NCBI GenBank assembly: GCA_003194525.1
Contig: NBIV01000017.1
Location: forward strand, 186,001-250,000
Direction of reading: 5' to 3'
Length of the DNA: 64,000 nt
Origin: Gracilariopsis chorda
Taxonomy: Eukaryota > Rhodophyta > Florideophyceae > Gracilariales > Gracilariaceae
Shown one piece after another: positions 1 through 8,897 of the stretch. The notes beneath the pieces were generated by a model. It saw only the letters and a list, made by a program, of their open reading frames with translations. It made no database searches and was not told the DNA's origin. Both the position numbers and the translations under genes were made by a program. Within the stretch, counting starts at the first letter, position 1. Each line of letters starts with the position of its first letter.

Positions 1-252
1 GAATCAAAGCAGGAACTTGAGGCGTACATAACAAGTTTGCGCAAGAGGATTGAATCCATGGGTGCTCAGATTGCTTCTGATGACAAGAGCGATCTTGAGA
101 GCAGCATTACCGATGCAGAACAATTTTTGCGTGATATTGATTTCTCCTCAACGGAGGTTGATGCGATTGACGAACGGCGAAAGGCCCTCGAGGAGCAGGC
201 TCTTCCTCTTCTGGGCAGTGATGCTGGCTACCGGGAGAAGGATGAACTTTAA
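1..252 (+). CDS. ER-lumenal Hsp70-family chaperone, C-terminal end (partial)
   Basis: The frame is open from base 1 to the stop at 250-252, so only the last 83 residues are present. The segment is an amphipathic, helix-rich lid like the C-terminus of Hsp70 proteins: an LEAYITSLRKRIES stretch, then a helix around ITDAEQFLRDIDF, then RRKALEEQALPLL. It ends exactly in KDEL, the ER retrieval signal. Known family role: BiP-type Hsp70s fold proteins in the ER lumen using ATP. The ATPase and substrate-binding domains lie upstream of the window, so BiP cannot be separated from a divergent ER Hsp70 or Hsp110. The gene converges on the SAP30BP-like gene, with 260 bp between the stop codons. Confidence 0.72.
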   Translation, partial: ESKQELEAYITSLRKRIESMGAQIASDDKSDLESSITDAEQFLRDIDFSSTEVDAIDERRKALEEQALPLLGSDAGYREKDEL

Positions 253-512
253 CAGCATAACTACACCAATTGTTTGCAGAGACGATTCGAATTATGGAAA
301 CAGGTGTGCACTTGGTCAACGGGTTGCACTTTATGGGTTGTCCATATGATCGGGTTGGTGCATGGAACAGGGTTCATATCATATCTGAAGTGCTTGTCAG
401 TGATAAACGGCAAGTAGTTTCGAAACCTATGCCAGCAATCAGAAGTCATACTTCTAGTCTACGTCGGCAAGATGGACAGAACGTTGAAGCCATAAACGGA
501 GGAATAAACCTT

Positions 513-995
513 TCAAGCTGAGCTTTTCATGCACATATCCTGTGCTTCGCTAATGTCAGTGTAGAATTCACCTTGCTGAAGAGTCTCCCTGTGTGTGAAC
601 CGGGTGCCAAACTCATCAATCTTGCAGTACGATATCATCTTCTCAAAAATCGCCGGGTTGTGAAAATTCTTATTCTTCCTTATCATCTTTGTGAATGACT
701 GGTTTCTTCCGTCGGAATGCTTGACGCCTTTTCTCACCGACATGATCCAGTCAGCTAGCCTTGACCCACCTAATACCTCATTATTCGCGCGAGCCGAAGA
801 TTCAAGATCATGTTCATCCAAACGATTAGCACCTTTTTTCTCTGCATTTGCCGAATCCACTCGAGTACTTGCACTCACTTCCGCCCTTTTTGAAACGTTG
901 AGCACTGTAAATTCTTCGCTCCCTCCATCACTTTCGCCTGCCTCTTCCGCATGCGCTCCGGACGCCGAAGAATTAGATTCATACTCTCTAGTCAT
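513..995 (-). CDS. SAP30-binding protein (HCNGP)-like nuclear regulator
   Basis: The C-terminal half carries the HCNGP signature. A KMIRKNKNFHNPAIFEKMIS segment is followed by YCKIDEFGTRF, matching the family pattern of a lysine-rich helix, NP-[AS]-[IY]-[FY]-EK and C-x-IDE-[FL]-GT. The family binds SAP30 and has been linked to transcription repression and pre-mRNA processing in the nucleus. The N-terminal half is acidic and Ser/Glu-rich, as usual. I take the ATG at 993-995 (160 aa). The frame stays open to 1070 with no other ATG, and the extra residues look weakly like the family N-terminus, so a short upstream exon is possible. The protein is shorter than animal homologues (about 300 aa) and lacks their Thr/Ala-rich tail. 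Confidence 0.72.
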   Translation of the reverse strand: MTREYESNSSASGAHAEEAGESDGGSEEFTVLNVSKRAEVSASTRVDSANAEKKGANRLDEHDLESSARANNEVLGGSRLADWIMSVRKGVKHSDGRNQSFTKMIRKNKNFHNPAIFEKMISYCKIDEFGTRFTHRETLQQGEFYTDISEAQDMCMKSSA

Positions 996-1070
996 TCCCC
1001 AAAAGCCTTTTACAATACCGAGAAGAAAAGGAGCCGTAAAGAGTTGCCTTACTAGGCACAAGAGAAACAC

Positions 1071-1952
1071 CGGGCTTCTGGATGTATATCAGGCAACACA
1101 ACGAGTTTTTCTCGGAACAGGATTCCAATCGTACGTGGATACACAGTAAAATAGATCAAAGAGTAGTTCAACAGTGTTGAATTCAACACCTGCACCTACC
1201 TTCGTACCCTTGGTAGCTCTATGATACTGTAGGTTAGCAGTTACTGCTTCCCTTGGTAGCAAGTTGCTACAGTCCTACTTCGTAACAGAAGCAATCGAAG
1301 GTGAAGCTACGTGCGGTAACTTACTGACGTCATCCTTCCAAGAGAGCTCCACTCCGCGATTCCTGTGATGGATGACACACGAGATTGTTCGGATGAGCAT
1401 CAACTTGTACCTTTGTAAGGTACCTAGACTTCGATTATCACTCACAATTTATCAGACACCATAAATATCGACCCTGAAACTAAAGGAATGCGTTCTTCTT
1501 CTGGGATGCGGTTTTCAATTTAAATTTGCAGCAAAGGCTTCGACGGCATCCTCATGCTTCGTCCCCCAAATGTGAGAGGCTAGGCCAAACCATGAATCTC
1601 AATAAGTTGGAAAAGTATCATGGATCATTGGCTCATTGCATTCTAAAATGTCGATCTGGCATCATGCGTGTTTCATAAACCGAAGGACCTTCCCATTCCT
1701 TGGTAAAGAACGCTTGGTCCCGTTAGGAGCCTTGCCGTGTCCTTGGAATTAGGAATACGGCTCGGATTTAATGGCACTGCACAGAAACACACACACACAT
1801 ATATACGGTCGTCTGCTAATCTCGCGAGAAATGATATACAAATTTAAACATGTTCATCTTGTGAGTGTCATCCTCCTTTCTATTTATTGACACCAGCATC
1901 CTGATTCACTCTCTCTGGATTTGGGGGTGACTAGCATACGTCATATATAAGA
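1071..1952. other. Intergenic region without a recognised gene
   Basis: No convincing ORF. It holds a palindrome TGTTGAATTCAACA near 1174-1187, several copies of CCTTGGTAGC-like sequence between 1208 and 1265 that look like a decayed short inverted-repeat element, and a small CA/TA microsatellite at about 1789-1805. The right part must contain the promoter of the 1953-3104 gene. No certain core motif was identified. Confidence 0.5.
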
Positions 1953-3104
1953 ATGGCGAACAAAAACCCAACCTATGAGGAAAAGAGTGAGGCTGTTCTT
2001 AACCTCTCACAGGCCCTTCGAGCATACGTCGCTCCGGAAGACAACGATGGGCGCATATACTTTTCGTACTGCTTTGTTCTCTCTGCGATTAAGAATGACC
2101 ACTTCCCGGCAGCTGTAAACGAAATCATAAACTCGATAGCACTGGAACGACTCCCATTCAAGAATCTTCTTAGAAGTCTGTTCCAACTGTCTCCTAACAC
2201 GCAGATTAATTGGCAAAACGTTGAACCTCTTTTGGACCATTATTATAATCCTCGCGCGTATGACAAGAAAGAGAAGTACTGGCAGCTGCCTAAACATGTT
2301 GCGGCACTTCCACAAATTTATAGAACACTTCAGCATGAGCTGAAACACATCCAAGAAAAGAAAATATACTTTAAAGAATTACATTCAAGGTTGGTTGCCA
2401 CCGCTGAGTTTTGTAAAGAACAATACCAACAGAAAACCGGCCGTCGTCCTCCATCAGCAAGGAGGAAATATGGAAGGCCCGACAAGCCTGATGTACGCAT
2501 AGTTGAGGAAGAGAAGGAGAGTTGCTTTGCAAGGATATTCCAACGTACAAGAGAACTGTGTTGCTTCAATGAAGAGACTGTCCACTTTTACCACGCTTAC
2601 AAACTCGTGGACTTGTTTCATGAGAAAGCAACCAAAGATGTACCACGTGTGTCGAACAAGAAGAAGGACTATAAAGGCGAAAGCATTGCGAAGGCGATTC
2701 GGCGACTCACAGAGGAGTTCGTCCAACCTCTGGAAGAAATTCTGCAATATAGTAGCACGTCCGAGCTTATCACGGTTGTGCTTCGCCAGAAATCGTACTC
2801 TGAAAACACTGAGAAAGTCTTCAGAGACACGCTGGCCACGCTGAACAGAAGACCTTCCCCTGGTGGGAGCGGGAACGAAAAGAAACTCGTTCATTCTCAC
2901 ACTGGTAGAGCTTATCCTGATGAGAACGAAAAGCGACTCATTCCTGTTCATATCGGTAATTGCATGCTCGGTGCTCACACGTACAGATTGATGGCGGTGC
3001 GACGCGCGGCTCATGATGATTTATTTGTTCTGACAAAGAAATGCCAAAGATGGATGACCGATATAGAAGTTGCGACCAAACGTTTAGGTATAATGCTTGA
3101 TTGA
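1953..3104 (+). CDS. Hypothetical protein, 383 aa, no family recognised
   Basis: An uninterrupted 383-codon frame with an ATG at 1953. The protein is soluble-looking, rich in Lys, Arg, Glu and Tyr, and mostly helical, with no signal peptide and no membrane span. Visible features are a long helical first half (residues 1-160) with a repeated KHVAALPQIYRTLQHELKHI-type pattern, a basic stretch around residues 164-180 (GRRPPSARRKYGRPDKP), and a second helical domain with RELCCFNEETVHFYHAYKLV. A low-complexity linker near residue 300 precedes a conserved-looking C-terminal helix. A TATATAA sits only a few bases before the ATG, too close to be its TATA box. The gene has no shared operon-like context. 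I do not assign a function. Length and amino-acid composition argue that it is a real gene. Confidence 0.6.
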   Translation: MANKNPTYEEKSEAVLNLSQALRAYVAPEDNDGRIYFSYCFVLSAIKNDHFPAAVNEIINSIALERLPFKNLLRSLFQLSPNTQINWQNVEPLLDHYYNPRAYDKKEKYWQLPKHVAALPQIYRTLQHELKHIQEKKIYFKELHSRLVATAEFCKEQYQQKTGRRPPSARRKYGRPDKPDVRIVEEEKESCFARIFQRTRELCCFNEETVHFYHAYKLVDLFHEKATKDVPRVSNKKKDYKGESIAKAIRRLTEEFVQPLEEILQYSSTSELITVVLRQKSYSENTEKVFRDTLATLNRRPSPGGSGNEKKLVHSHTGRAYPDENEKRLIPVHIGNCMLGAHTYRLMAVRRAAHDDLFVLTKKCQRWMTDIEVATKRLGIMLD

Positions 3105-4738
3105 ATGCCGTGTTAGCAGCACATTTTTTTACCTTGAGGCCAGAAAAGTATTCCAAACTTGACATGATCCTTGATGGTAATGAGGAATGTGGACCGGGGC
3201 CACACAAAAGTTGAAGTAGATGGTTTGTAAAATATGCATCTCAACGGGTCTACGTAAGGTTTACTGTGCCTAGGATCAGTTGTTGTTGGTGTTTATGGGC
3301 CGTGGTTTTAATTCTGAAAGCACAGTAAGGCTTCTCTTCTTCTTCTTCTTTATTGTGGACTACAGCTTTCTATTACTAAGCTGAAGAAAGGCTTCTCTGC
3401 AGAAAGAAGCCTTCTCTGTCAAGGAAGGCCGGCGCAAACTCCGCCCATTTTTGAATAACATCTGAAACACCCGCACTACATCTTTCGCTAAGAGGTGGCT
3501 GCTCAGTTCTTCTTGATTGCCCGGAAGCGGAAACGAAGTAGAAAGTGATCTGCTATACTTGTACGCCTTTTAACGTGATCTATAATTGGCTTGTTAGTTG
3601 TGAACAGCCGAGAACACTTTTTCGATTGCTATATATCCGGAACAGATCCGCTTTCCATGGACTATCGTTTTCATTTTTTCTTAGGACATTGCACATCCAC
3701 AATGGACCAGCTCCTGAAGAAATACATTTTCAATGACATGGGAGCACTCGAGTTTCCCATGTAATTCATCGTTGCCCTTTCAACTGCTGTTTGGTCGACG
3801 ATGACAATTTCGTTTGGGATGATTTTGTGAAGAACCTGATGATTACTAGAGAGAAGTCGTTGGCAGGGTATACTAAAAACGGCGCGCCATCGTATTGCTA
3901 TCTGGAGATTGGAACAACAGTTGAAGAAGGCGCCTCTTATATTGACTTCATCTGAATTCCCAACATACACCGCAGAAGCTCTACACAGTATCTACACTTT
4001 TAACCTGACGAATCCCACAGCAACGGTCTCGAATTTCTTTAAAATGTGAAAAAACTATCATACACTACGACGGTAGGGGTGGTGTCGGTTATGAACTGTT
4101 GCGATGCTGCCCAGTGGGTGAGTAACTTCGTGCCGTGGTAGCAGGAAGGAAGGAAGGAACGAACGAAAGACTTCCTTCCTTCAACGCTCTCAGAGAGCTA
4201 CAGTACGAAGGCAAAAATTTTAATGTACAATATGAAGTCGATACGCAGAATTGCGCGTTCTAATTATATTTCAGTTTTCATTCCGATGTTGAATGGCGGA
4301 ATTTAATTCATCAAAACACAAGTGTAATTCGAACTTTCGCATGTTTGCTCTAGATTCTAGAGTCTAGAAGCACCGATGTCCAGAACAACCTTGATGCGAT
4401 GGTCTGCAACTGGATCACACTTGGCTATCTGTGTGGCTTGTTGACGTAAACAGGTGCTCCCCCAACTGCAAGACGCACAGAGCTATTACGAACGTGCGTG
4501 GGGCAAGGTGTGGTTATTGCTTGGTGAACGTCTCCGCGAACGACAACGTAAAGGTAATTAAGTTGCAATCCCCAGCAGAGCTTTCAAACCCCGAGCGCGT
4601 GCGGAACTAACGTTTCAGCCACAGAAACAATTGGTTGCAGACATTTTTGCTACCCGTACGGTAAGGGCCGCAGATTCTACTGAACTTTGTACGACCGCCT
4701 TTCTTTTGAACAACAGGATTCAATAGGGAACAACCGAA
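3105..4738. other. Intergenic region with possible broken exon near 3545-3955
   Basis: No complete gene. One plus-strand frame runs from 3545 to 3955 with a single in-frame TGA at 3734-3736. The part after the stop reads like protein (VDDDNFVWDDFVKNLMITRE) but matches nothing I recognise. It could be an exon or a relic. The region also holds a CTT-rich tract (about 3330-3350), a hairpin around AGGCTTCTCTGCAGAAAG (3388-3412) and a GGAA/GAAC microsatellite with a facing TTCC arm (4141-4180). Confidence 0.35.
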
Positions 4739-5752
4739 ATGAAGCTGTCCAAGATGCGAGTCGCTGATTTGCGAAAGGAACTGAAGCGGCGGGGACTGGA
4801 TGACAAAGGAACTCGTCCGAGCCTAATGAAGCGATTGCGAGACGCGATGGAGAACGACAAGAAAAGCACTGAAGAACAAGCACAGAACGCCAGCAACGCT
4901 AGTATTAAACACGATGCTCAGCCCACAGAACCGAATTCAACACGTGAATACTCTGATGATCGCAAGAAACAACGTCCCAATCGCTTAACAGATACTGAAG
5001 ACCGTTCGAATCGAGAGCACACGGAAAAAGCACAGAACAGGACATATGAAAGAAAGGGCGATGATAGACGACGCTATCGGAGAGACGATGAGCACTTCGA
5101 TGATGACAAACGCGTGTTGGAAGAAAATTCCCGTCGAAATGCTTCTCACGTTAAACGCCAACATCGTGAGGCGAGTGATGAAGAGAAAGAGGCGCTTGAA
5201 GCCCCCAGCTCAGAGGATCAAGCGTTACCTGTCCCTGAAACAAGATCCAATGAGCCGGAAGCAAAACAGAACAAAACCACAGGTACCGAAAACGAAAGCT
5301 CAACTCCTGAGAGAGGAGTGAAGGATTTGACTCAGAACGGCAAACCAGGGAAAGCAAGCCACTCGCCAAGTAAGGTGAATGCCACCTGCAATATTCAAAA
5401 TACAAGAGACACACCCACAGATGAACGCATGCGTCGTAGATTAGAGAGGTTTGGAACCGTTGAAAAGACAGAAACTACAGACAGTCTCTCTGAGGACGAA
5501 GCTATCCGAAGGAGGCGTGAGCGTTTTGGGATTGTATCCTCTTCCAAGACTGCGGAAGAATCCGGTGCAAACAAAATGGACAAGTCTGCTAAGAGCGAAG
5601 CGGACCAGCATGAAGTTGAAGCTGCAAAGCGCCGCCGAGCTCTCAAGTTTGGACTTGAGTCAAAGAAGAGGGACTTTTCTGATGCTGGACTTTCACCTGA
5701 TGAAATTGAGAAGCGTCTTAAGAGACAAAGAAGGTTTCAAAACGTATGCTGA
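4739..5752 (+). CDS. SAP-domain ribonucleoprotein, SARNP/Tho1/MOS11-like
   Basis: 337 aa from an ATG at 4739. Residues 3-38 form a SAP motif (MRVADLRKELKRRGLDDKGT, then a leucine/basic helix), a DNA- or RNA-binding helix-turn-helix. The middle (about 45-220) is highly charged and disordered. The C-terminus repeats a short basic-aromatic motif: RRRLERFG at 232-239, RRRRERFGIV at 257-266 and KRRRALKFG at 297-305, ending in KRLKRQRRF. This SAP plus (R/K)xx(R/K)FG layout is that of SARNP/CIP29, yeast Tho1 and plant MOS11. These work with the THO/TREX complex and the DEAD-box helicase UAP56/Sub2 in mRNA export in the nucleus. The disordered middle is longer than in human SARNP (210 aa). An AATAAA lies about 330 bp after the stop (6084-6089). 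Confidence 0.85.
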   Translation: MKLSKMRVADLRKELKRRGLDDKGTRPSLMKRLRDAMENDKKSTEEQAQNASNASIKHDAQPTEPNSTREYSDDRKKQRPNRLTDTEDRSNREHTEKAQNRTYERKGDDRRRYRRDDEHFDDDKRVLEENSRRNASHVKRQHREASDEEKEALEAPSSEDQALPVPETRSNEPEAKQNKTTGTENESSTPERGVKDLTQNGKPGKASHSPSKVNATCNIQNTRDTPTDERMRRRLERFGTVEKTETTDSLSEDEAIRRRRERFGIVSSSKTAEESGANKMDKSAKSEADQHEVEAAKRRRALKFGLESKKRDFSDAGLSPDEIEKRLKRQRRFQNVC

Positions 5753-6169
5753 GCTATGCGAGTTGCTATTCTGCATTTATGGCGTCTAGAACGAAATGAA
5801 ATGAAACAACATGTTGATTTTCTCGTGTGCCAACACCACAACTGGAAGAGAGAACGGACTCAGTGCTTTTGGTTTGCTTACGATGCGGACGACTTTGTTC
5901 GCAATATGACTATACTCATATCGGAAGAGCGGCGATCAGGCGAGAACATTGAAATGTCTTAGAAGAGCATTGCGAACGAGTGAGATCACGCAACCGTCAT
6001 CATATGAACGGTGTCATTACCCACAGGGAACAAATTAGGCAGAGATTTGTACGTAATGTTACACACGAGACGTGAAGGAGTTCAATAAACATACAATCGT
6101 TCGACTTGACAATGTGAGAGAGGTATTGGCGCTTGGAAAATATAGAGGTAACGTTTACTTGAGTAGAGA
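5753..6169. other. Region between convergent SARNP-like and eL13 genes
   Basis: The gap contains the 3' UTRs of two convergent genes. A small plus ORF (5756-5962, 68 aa) directly after the SARNP stop has no recognisable family and is probably UTR. AATAAA at 6084-6089 is a candidate poly(A) signal for the plus-strand gene. Nothing else is visible. Confidence 0.5.
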
Positions 6170-6802
6170 TTACTTCTTAGCCTTCTCCGCCTCCGCGGCA
6201 GCCTTCTCGGCAGCGCGCTTCTTACGAATTCCTTCATACTTCTGGTTGGTGCGCTCGATACGCAACGACCTGTAGGCGTACTTGGCTCGGTCTTCATTGG
6301 TGATGGTTCTGACCTCAATGGTAGGCTTCTTGCTGGGGATCGGCATAAGTTTATCCGTGAGCTGGGCAGCAACAGCAAGATCGTCCTTGGTGGCCTCACC
6401 AGCCTTCGGCTTGGCCGGGTTCTTCGGGAAGAGGATAAGCTTAGACCTGTATTCCTTCAGACGTTGAACGTTATCCTGCATGGCATCGACGGAGCGATTT
6501 TTCCGGCGCTGATCGACGGCGATGCCAATAGTAGGCGCTAACTTGAAGGGAATACCAGCCTCCTTGAGCTCCTCAATGGAGAATCCGCGTCCGAGCCTGA
6601 GACGCATGTTGTACTTGTTGGTGGGGCAGTGGACGATTGGGCGGAGGGGACCATCGACTGGGCGCGGAGCTGACTTTGCAGCCTTGAGATTACGAGCCCT
6701 TCGACGACGACGCTTGCGCATGGGCTGGTTGAACCAGGTGCGCACTCGCGTGTCCCAGTCCTTGTGGAAGTGGATGTTCGGGATGACATTATTGTGCTTC
6801 AT
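6170..6802 (-). CDS. RPL13: 60S ribosomal protein eL13
   Basis: 210 aa from the ATG at 6800-6802, complete and without introns. The N-terminus has the family hallmark: MKHNN, IHFHKDW and VRTWFNQPMRKRRRRRARN. It is followed by RPIVHCPTNKYNMRLRLGRGF and FSIEELKEAGI, then IGIAVDQRRKNRS and a lysine/alanine-rich tail. eL13 is a structural protein of the large cytosolic ribosomal subunit that contacts 28S rRNA. Length is normal (about 205-215 aa). The gene is head-to-head with the ADP/ATP carrier across a GC-rich 603-bp spacer, so both housekeeping genes may share a bidirectional promoter. Confidence 0.97.
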   Translation of the reverse strand: MKHNNVIPNIHFHKDWDTRVRTWFNQPMRKRRRRRARNLKAAKSAPRPVDGPLRPIVHCPTNKYNMRLRLGRGFSIEELKEAGIPFKLAPTIGIAVDQRRKNRSVDAMQDNVQRLKEYRSKLILFPKNPAKPKAGEATKDDLAVAAQLTDKLMPIPSKKPTIEVRTITNEDRAKYAYRSLRIERTNQKYEGIRKKRAAEKAAAEAEKAKK

Positions 6803-7405
6803 GTTGTGGTGCTAGTAGCGTCCTGAGACGAATCTGGGGTTCCTCCCGGCGACGAAGAAGGACAAGTGGGGCGGGGACCGCGTGGGGGGCTGGACGACTC
6901 CGAGACGCTGGCGGTGGATCGCCGTCGGCAAATGATGAGCCTCTGCGCCCGATGTTCACACAAGGAGACGAAGCCTGTGCCGAGACAGACGACGCCGGTC
7001 GGCGTGTCGAAGCGGTGGCCACGCGGCCACGGCGCCACGTCGTACGCGTGGCCACGCAGCGTACGACTCGTGGCAGGCGATTCAAAGGAGTTGAGTTGAG
7101 TGGCAGCGAGCGAGCACGCGATCGACCGGCGAGACGGCGCCCAAATCGAAAACGACATTTACCGGACGCAGTGCGCCAGTTTCTTCCGAAATTCAGCCTT
7201 CCGTTGGCCTGCTCTGTGCCAACCATTTCAATCGCTCTTCGCCGTCGCGCCATTCGATGCGTTCTCCTTCTCCACCTCATAACGCCCCCATTGTACTCTG
7301 CACTGCGCCCTTCGTCACCACTCGACGTCTCCGTTCTTCCCATTCCATCCGATCGTCCCTCGCATCGCACCTCCTCCCCTTCCCCTCCATCATCTCTCTT
7401 CCATA
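6803..7405. promoter_or_regulatory. Shared divergent promoter region of eL13 and ADP/ATP carrier
   Basis: This spacer separates the starts of two highly expressed housekeeping genes on opposite strands. It is clearly GC-rich compared with the window. On the carrier side the last 150 bp before the ATG (about 7260-7405) form a strongly C/T-rich leader. Such pyrimidine tracts often surround the transcription start of strongly expressed genes. No TATA box is evident. Long overlapping ORFs on both strands here come from low AT content and are not genes. Confidence 0.55.
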
Positions 7406-8464
7406 ATGGTTGCCAACCTATGGAAGAACGCCGGCCTCGGTGGCGCGTTCGCCGCTTCCCCATTCACCCTTGTCTCCGAGAGACAGAGAGCGATCAGAAC
7501 CGCCGCTGACACTCCCAATTGTTCCGCACCGAACGTCCTCGCCGCCGCCCCCAAGGAGAAGGAGTTCAACGCCAAGAAGTTTTTTGCCGATCTAGCCGCC
7601 GGTGGTACGGCTGGCGGTCTCTCCAAGACCCTCGTCGCCCCCATCGAGCGAGTCAAGCTTTTGCTCCAGACCCAAGATGCCAACCCTCTCATCAAGTCGG
7701 GTCAGATCCCAAGGTACACGGGCATTGCCAATTGCTTCGCCCGCGTCGCTCGTGAACAGGGTATTGGTTCATTCTGGAGAGGCAATTTGGCCAATGTCAT
7801 TCGTTACTTCCCCACTCAGGCCTTCAACTTTGCCTTCAAGGACACTATCAAGAAGCAGTTCCCCAAGTACGATCCCAAGAAGGAATTCGGGCGATTCTTC
7901 ATGGCGAATCTTGCTGCTGGTGGTGCCGCAGGTGCATGCTCCCTTCTCATCGTTTATCCATTGGATTTTGCTAGGACTCGTCTTGCCGCTGACGTCGGTA
8001 AGGGCGCCAACCGTGAATTCACTGGTCTTGTCGATTGCTTGCGTAAGGTAGCTGTCAGAGGAGGACCAATGGCCCTGTACCAAGGTTTCGGAGTTTCTGT
8101 TCAAGGTATCATTGTATATCGCGGTGCTTACTTCGGTCTCTACGACACTGCCAAGGGTCTGCTCTTCAAGGATGAAACGAAGGCCAACGTCTTTGCCAAG
8201 TGGGTCGTTGCCCAGGGTGTCACTACTGCCTCCGGTCTCATCTCGTATCCCTTCGATACCGTTCGTCGTCGCCTGATGATGCAGTCGGGTGGAAAGGAAA
8301 AGATATACAATGGTACTCTCGACGCCTGGAGAAAGATTTTGGCCAGCGAAGGTCCCCGTGCTTTCTTCAAGGGCTCTCTCTCCAACATTCTCCGTGGTAC
8401 CGGTGGTGCACTCGTCCTTGTCATGTACGATGAACTCAAGAAAATCATAGACACCAAAATGTAA
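7406..8464 (+). CDS. AAC: Mitochondrial ADP/ATP carrier
   Basis: 352 aa from the ATG at 7406. It has three tandem mitochondrial-carrier repeats with the PX[DE]XX[KR] motifs PIERVK, PLDFAR and PFDTVR, plus the usual [19 protein letters not shown] and [13 protein letters not shown] segments of ADP/ATP carriers. It exchanges cytosolic ADP for matrix ATP across the inner membrane. About 50 residues precede the first repeat, comparable to the N-terminal extension of plant carriers. The family signature RRRMMM appears here as RRRLMM (within [11 protein letters not shown]), a conservative change at the first methionine. AATAAA at 8553-8558, about 90 bp after the stop, is a likely poly(A) signal. The gene is divergent from eL13. 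Confidence 0.96.
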   Translation: MVANLWKNAGLGGAFAASPFTLVSERQRAIRTAADTPNCSAPNVLAAAPKEKEFNAKKFFADLAAGGTAGGLSKTLVAPIERVKLLLQTQDANPLIKSGQIPRYTGIANCFARVAREQGIGSFWRGNLANVIRYFPTQAFNFAFKDTIKKQFPKYDPKKEFGRFFMANLAAGGAAGACSLLIVYPLDFARTRLAADVGKGANREFTGLVDCLRKVAVRGGPMALYQGFGVSVQGIIVYRGAYFGLYDTAKGLLFKDETKANVFAKWVVAQGVTTASGLISYPFDTVRRRLMMQSGGKEKIYNGTLDAWRKILASEGPRAFFKGSLSNILRGTGGALVLVMYDELKKIIDTKM

Positions 8465-8897
8465 TCGATCCGATAGGTTTCTCGAGGGTGGATCGCATCG
8501 CAAGTCTCGCGTCACGGTTATGGAGCGCGCTCGCGTGAAGATTCGTTAATGCAATAAACCATAAGCACTTGTTTTGTGATGACACGCACATGGGAAGACA
8601 AAATTTCCAGAAAAGTCTGCCATGCAGGCTCTTAGTGGCTTCTGCTTCCTCTGGATCTCATGGTCAACCATGCGCTGTAGAAGCATCCCGCTGGGATAAG
8701 GTTTACTTTGTTGCTAGATGTAGAATGTAATTTGTAAGCGGTCGTGAAGATATATTGTAGAGATTGGCATTGCGTAACCACTTTCACAGTCTTGCTCTTC
8801 CAGCCACCGTCGACGGTGTTCAAGTCACTATCTACGGTAGTGCCTGAAGTTGTGTCAGAGTCGCGATATCTAGAAGAGAACAGGTACATCACGCTGC
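8465..8897. other. Intergenic region between convergent carrier and PRRC2-like genes
   Basis: Holds the 3' UTRs of both convergent genes. A poly(A) signal for the plus-strand carrier lies at 8553-8558. Small ORFs here have no recognisable content. Confidence 0.5.

Noticed and set aside
3671-3970. 99-codon minus ORF
   Set aside because: No recognisable motif, and the opposite strand reads at least as well as protein.
5756-5962. 68-codon ORF with a DDFV motif resembling the 3.8-kb region
   Set aside because: The likeness covers only a few residues and is probably 3' UTR of the SARNP-like gene.
6789-7509. Long overlapping ORFs on both strands in the eL13/carrier spacer (224 and 185 codons)
   Set aside because: Region is GC-rich, products are Arg/Ser-rich low complexity, and the carrier and eL13 starts are clear on either side.
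7769-8515. 248-codon minus ORF across the carrier gene
   Set aside because: Antisense shadow of the strongly supported carrier CDS.
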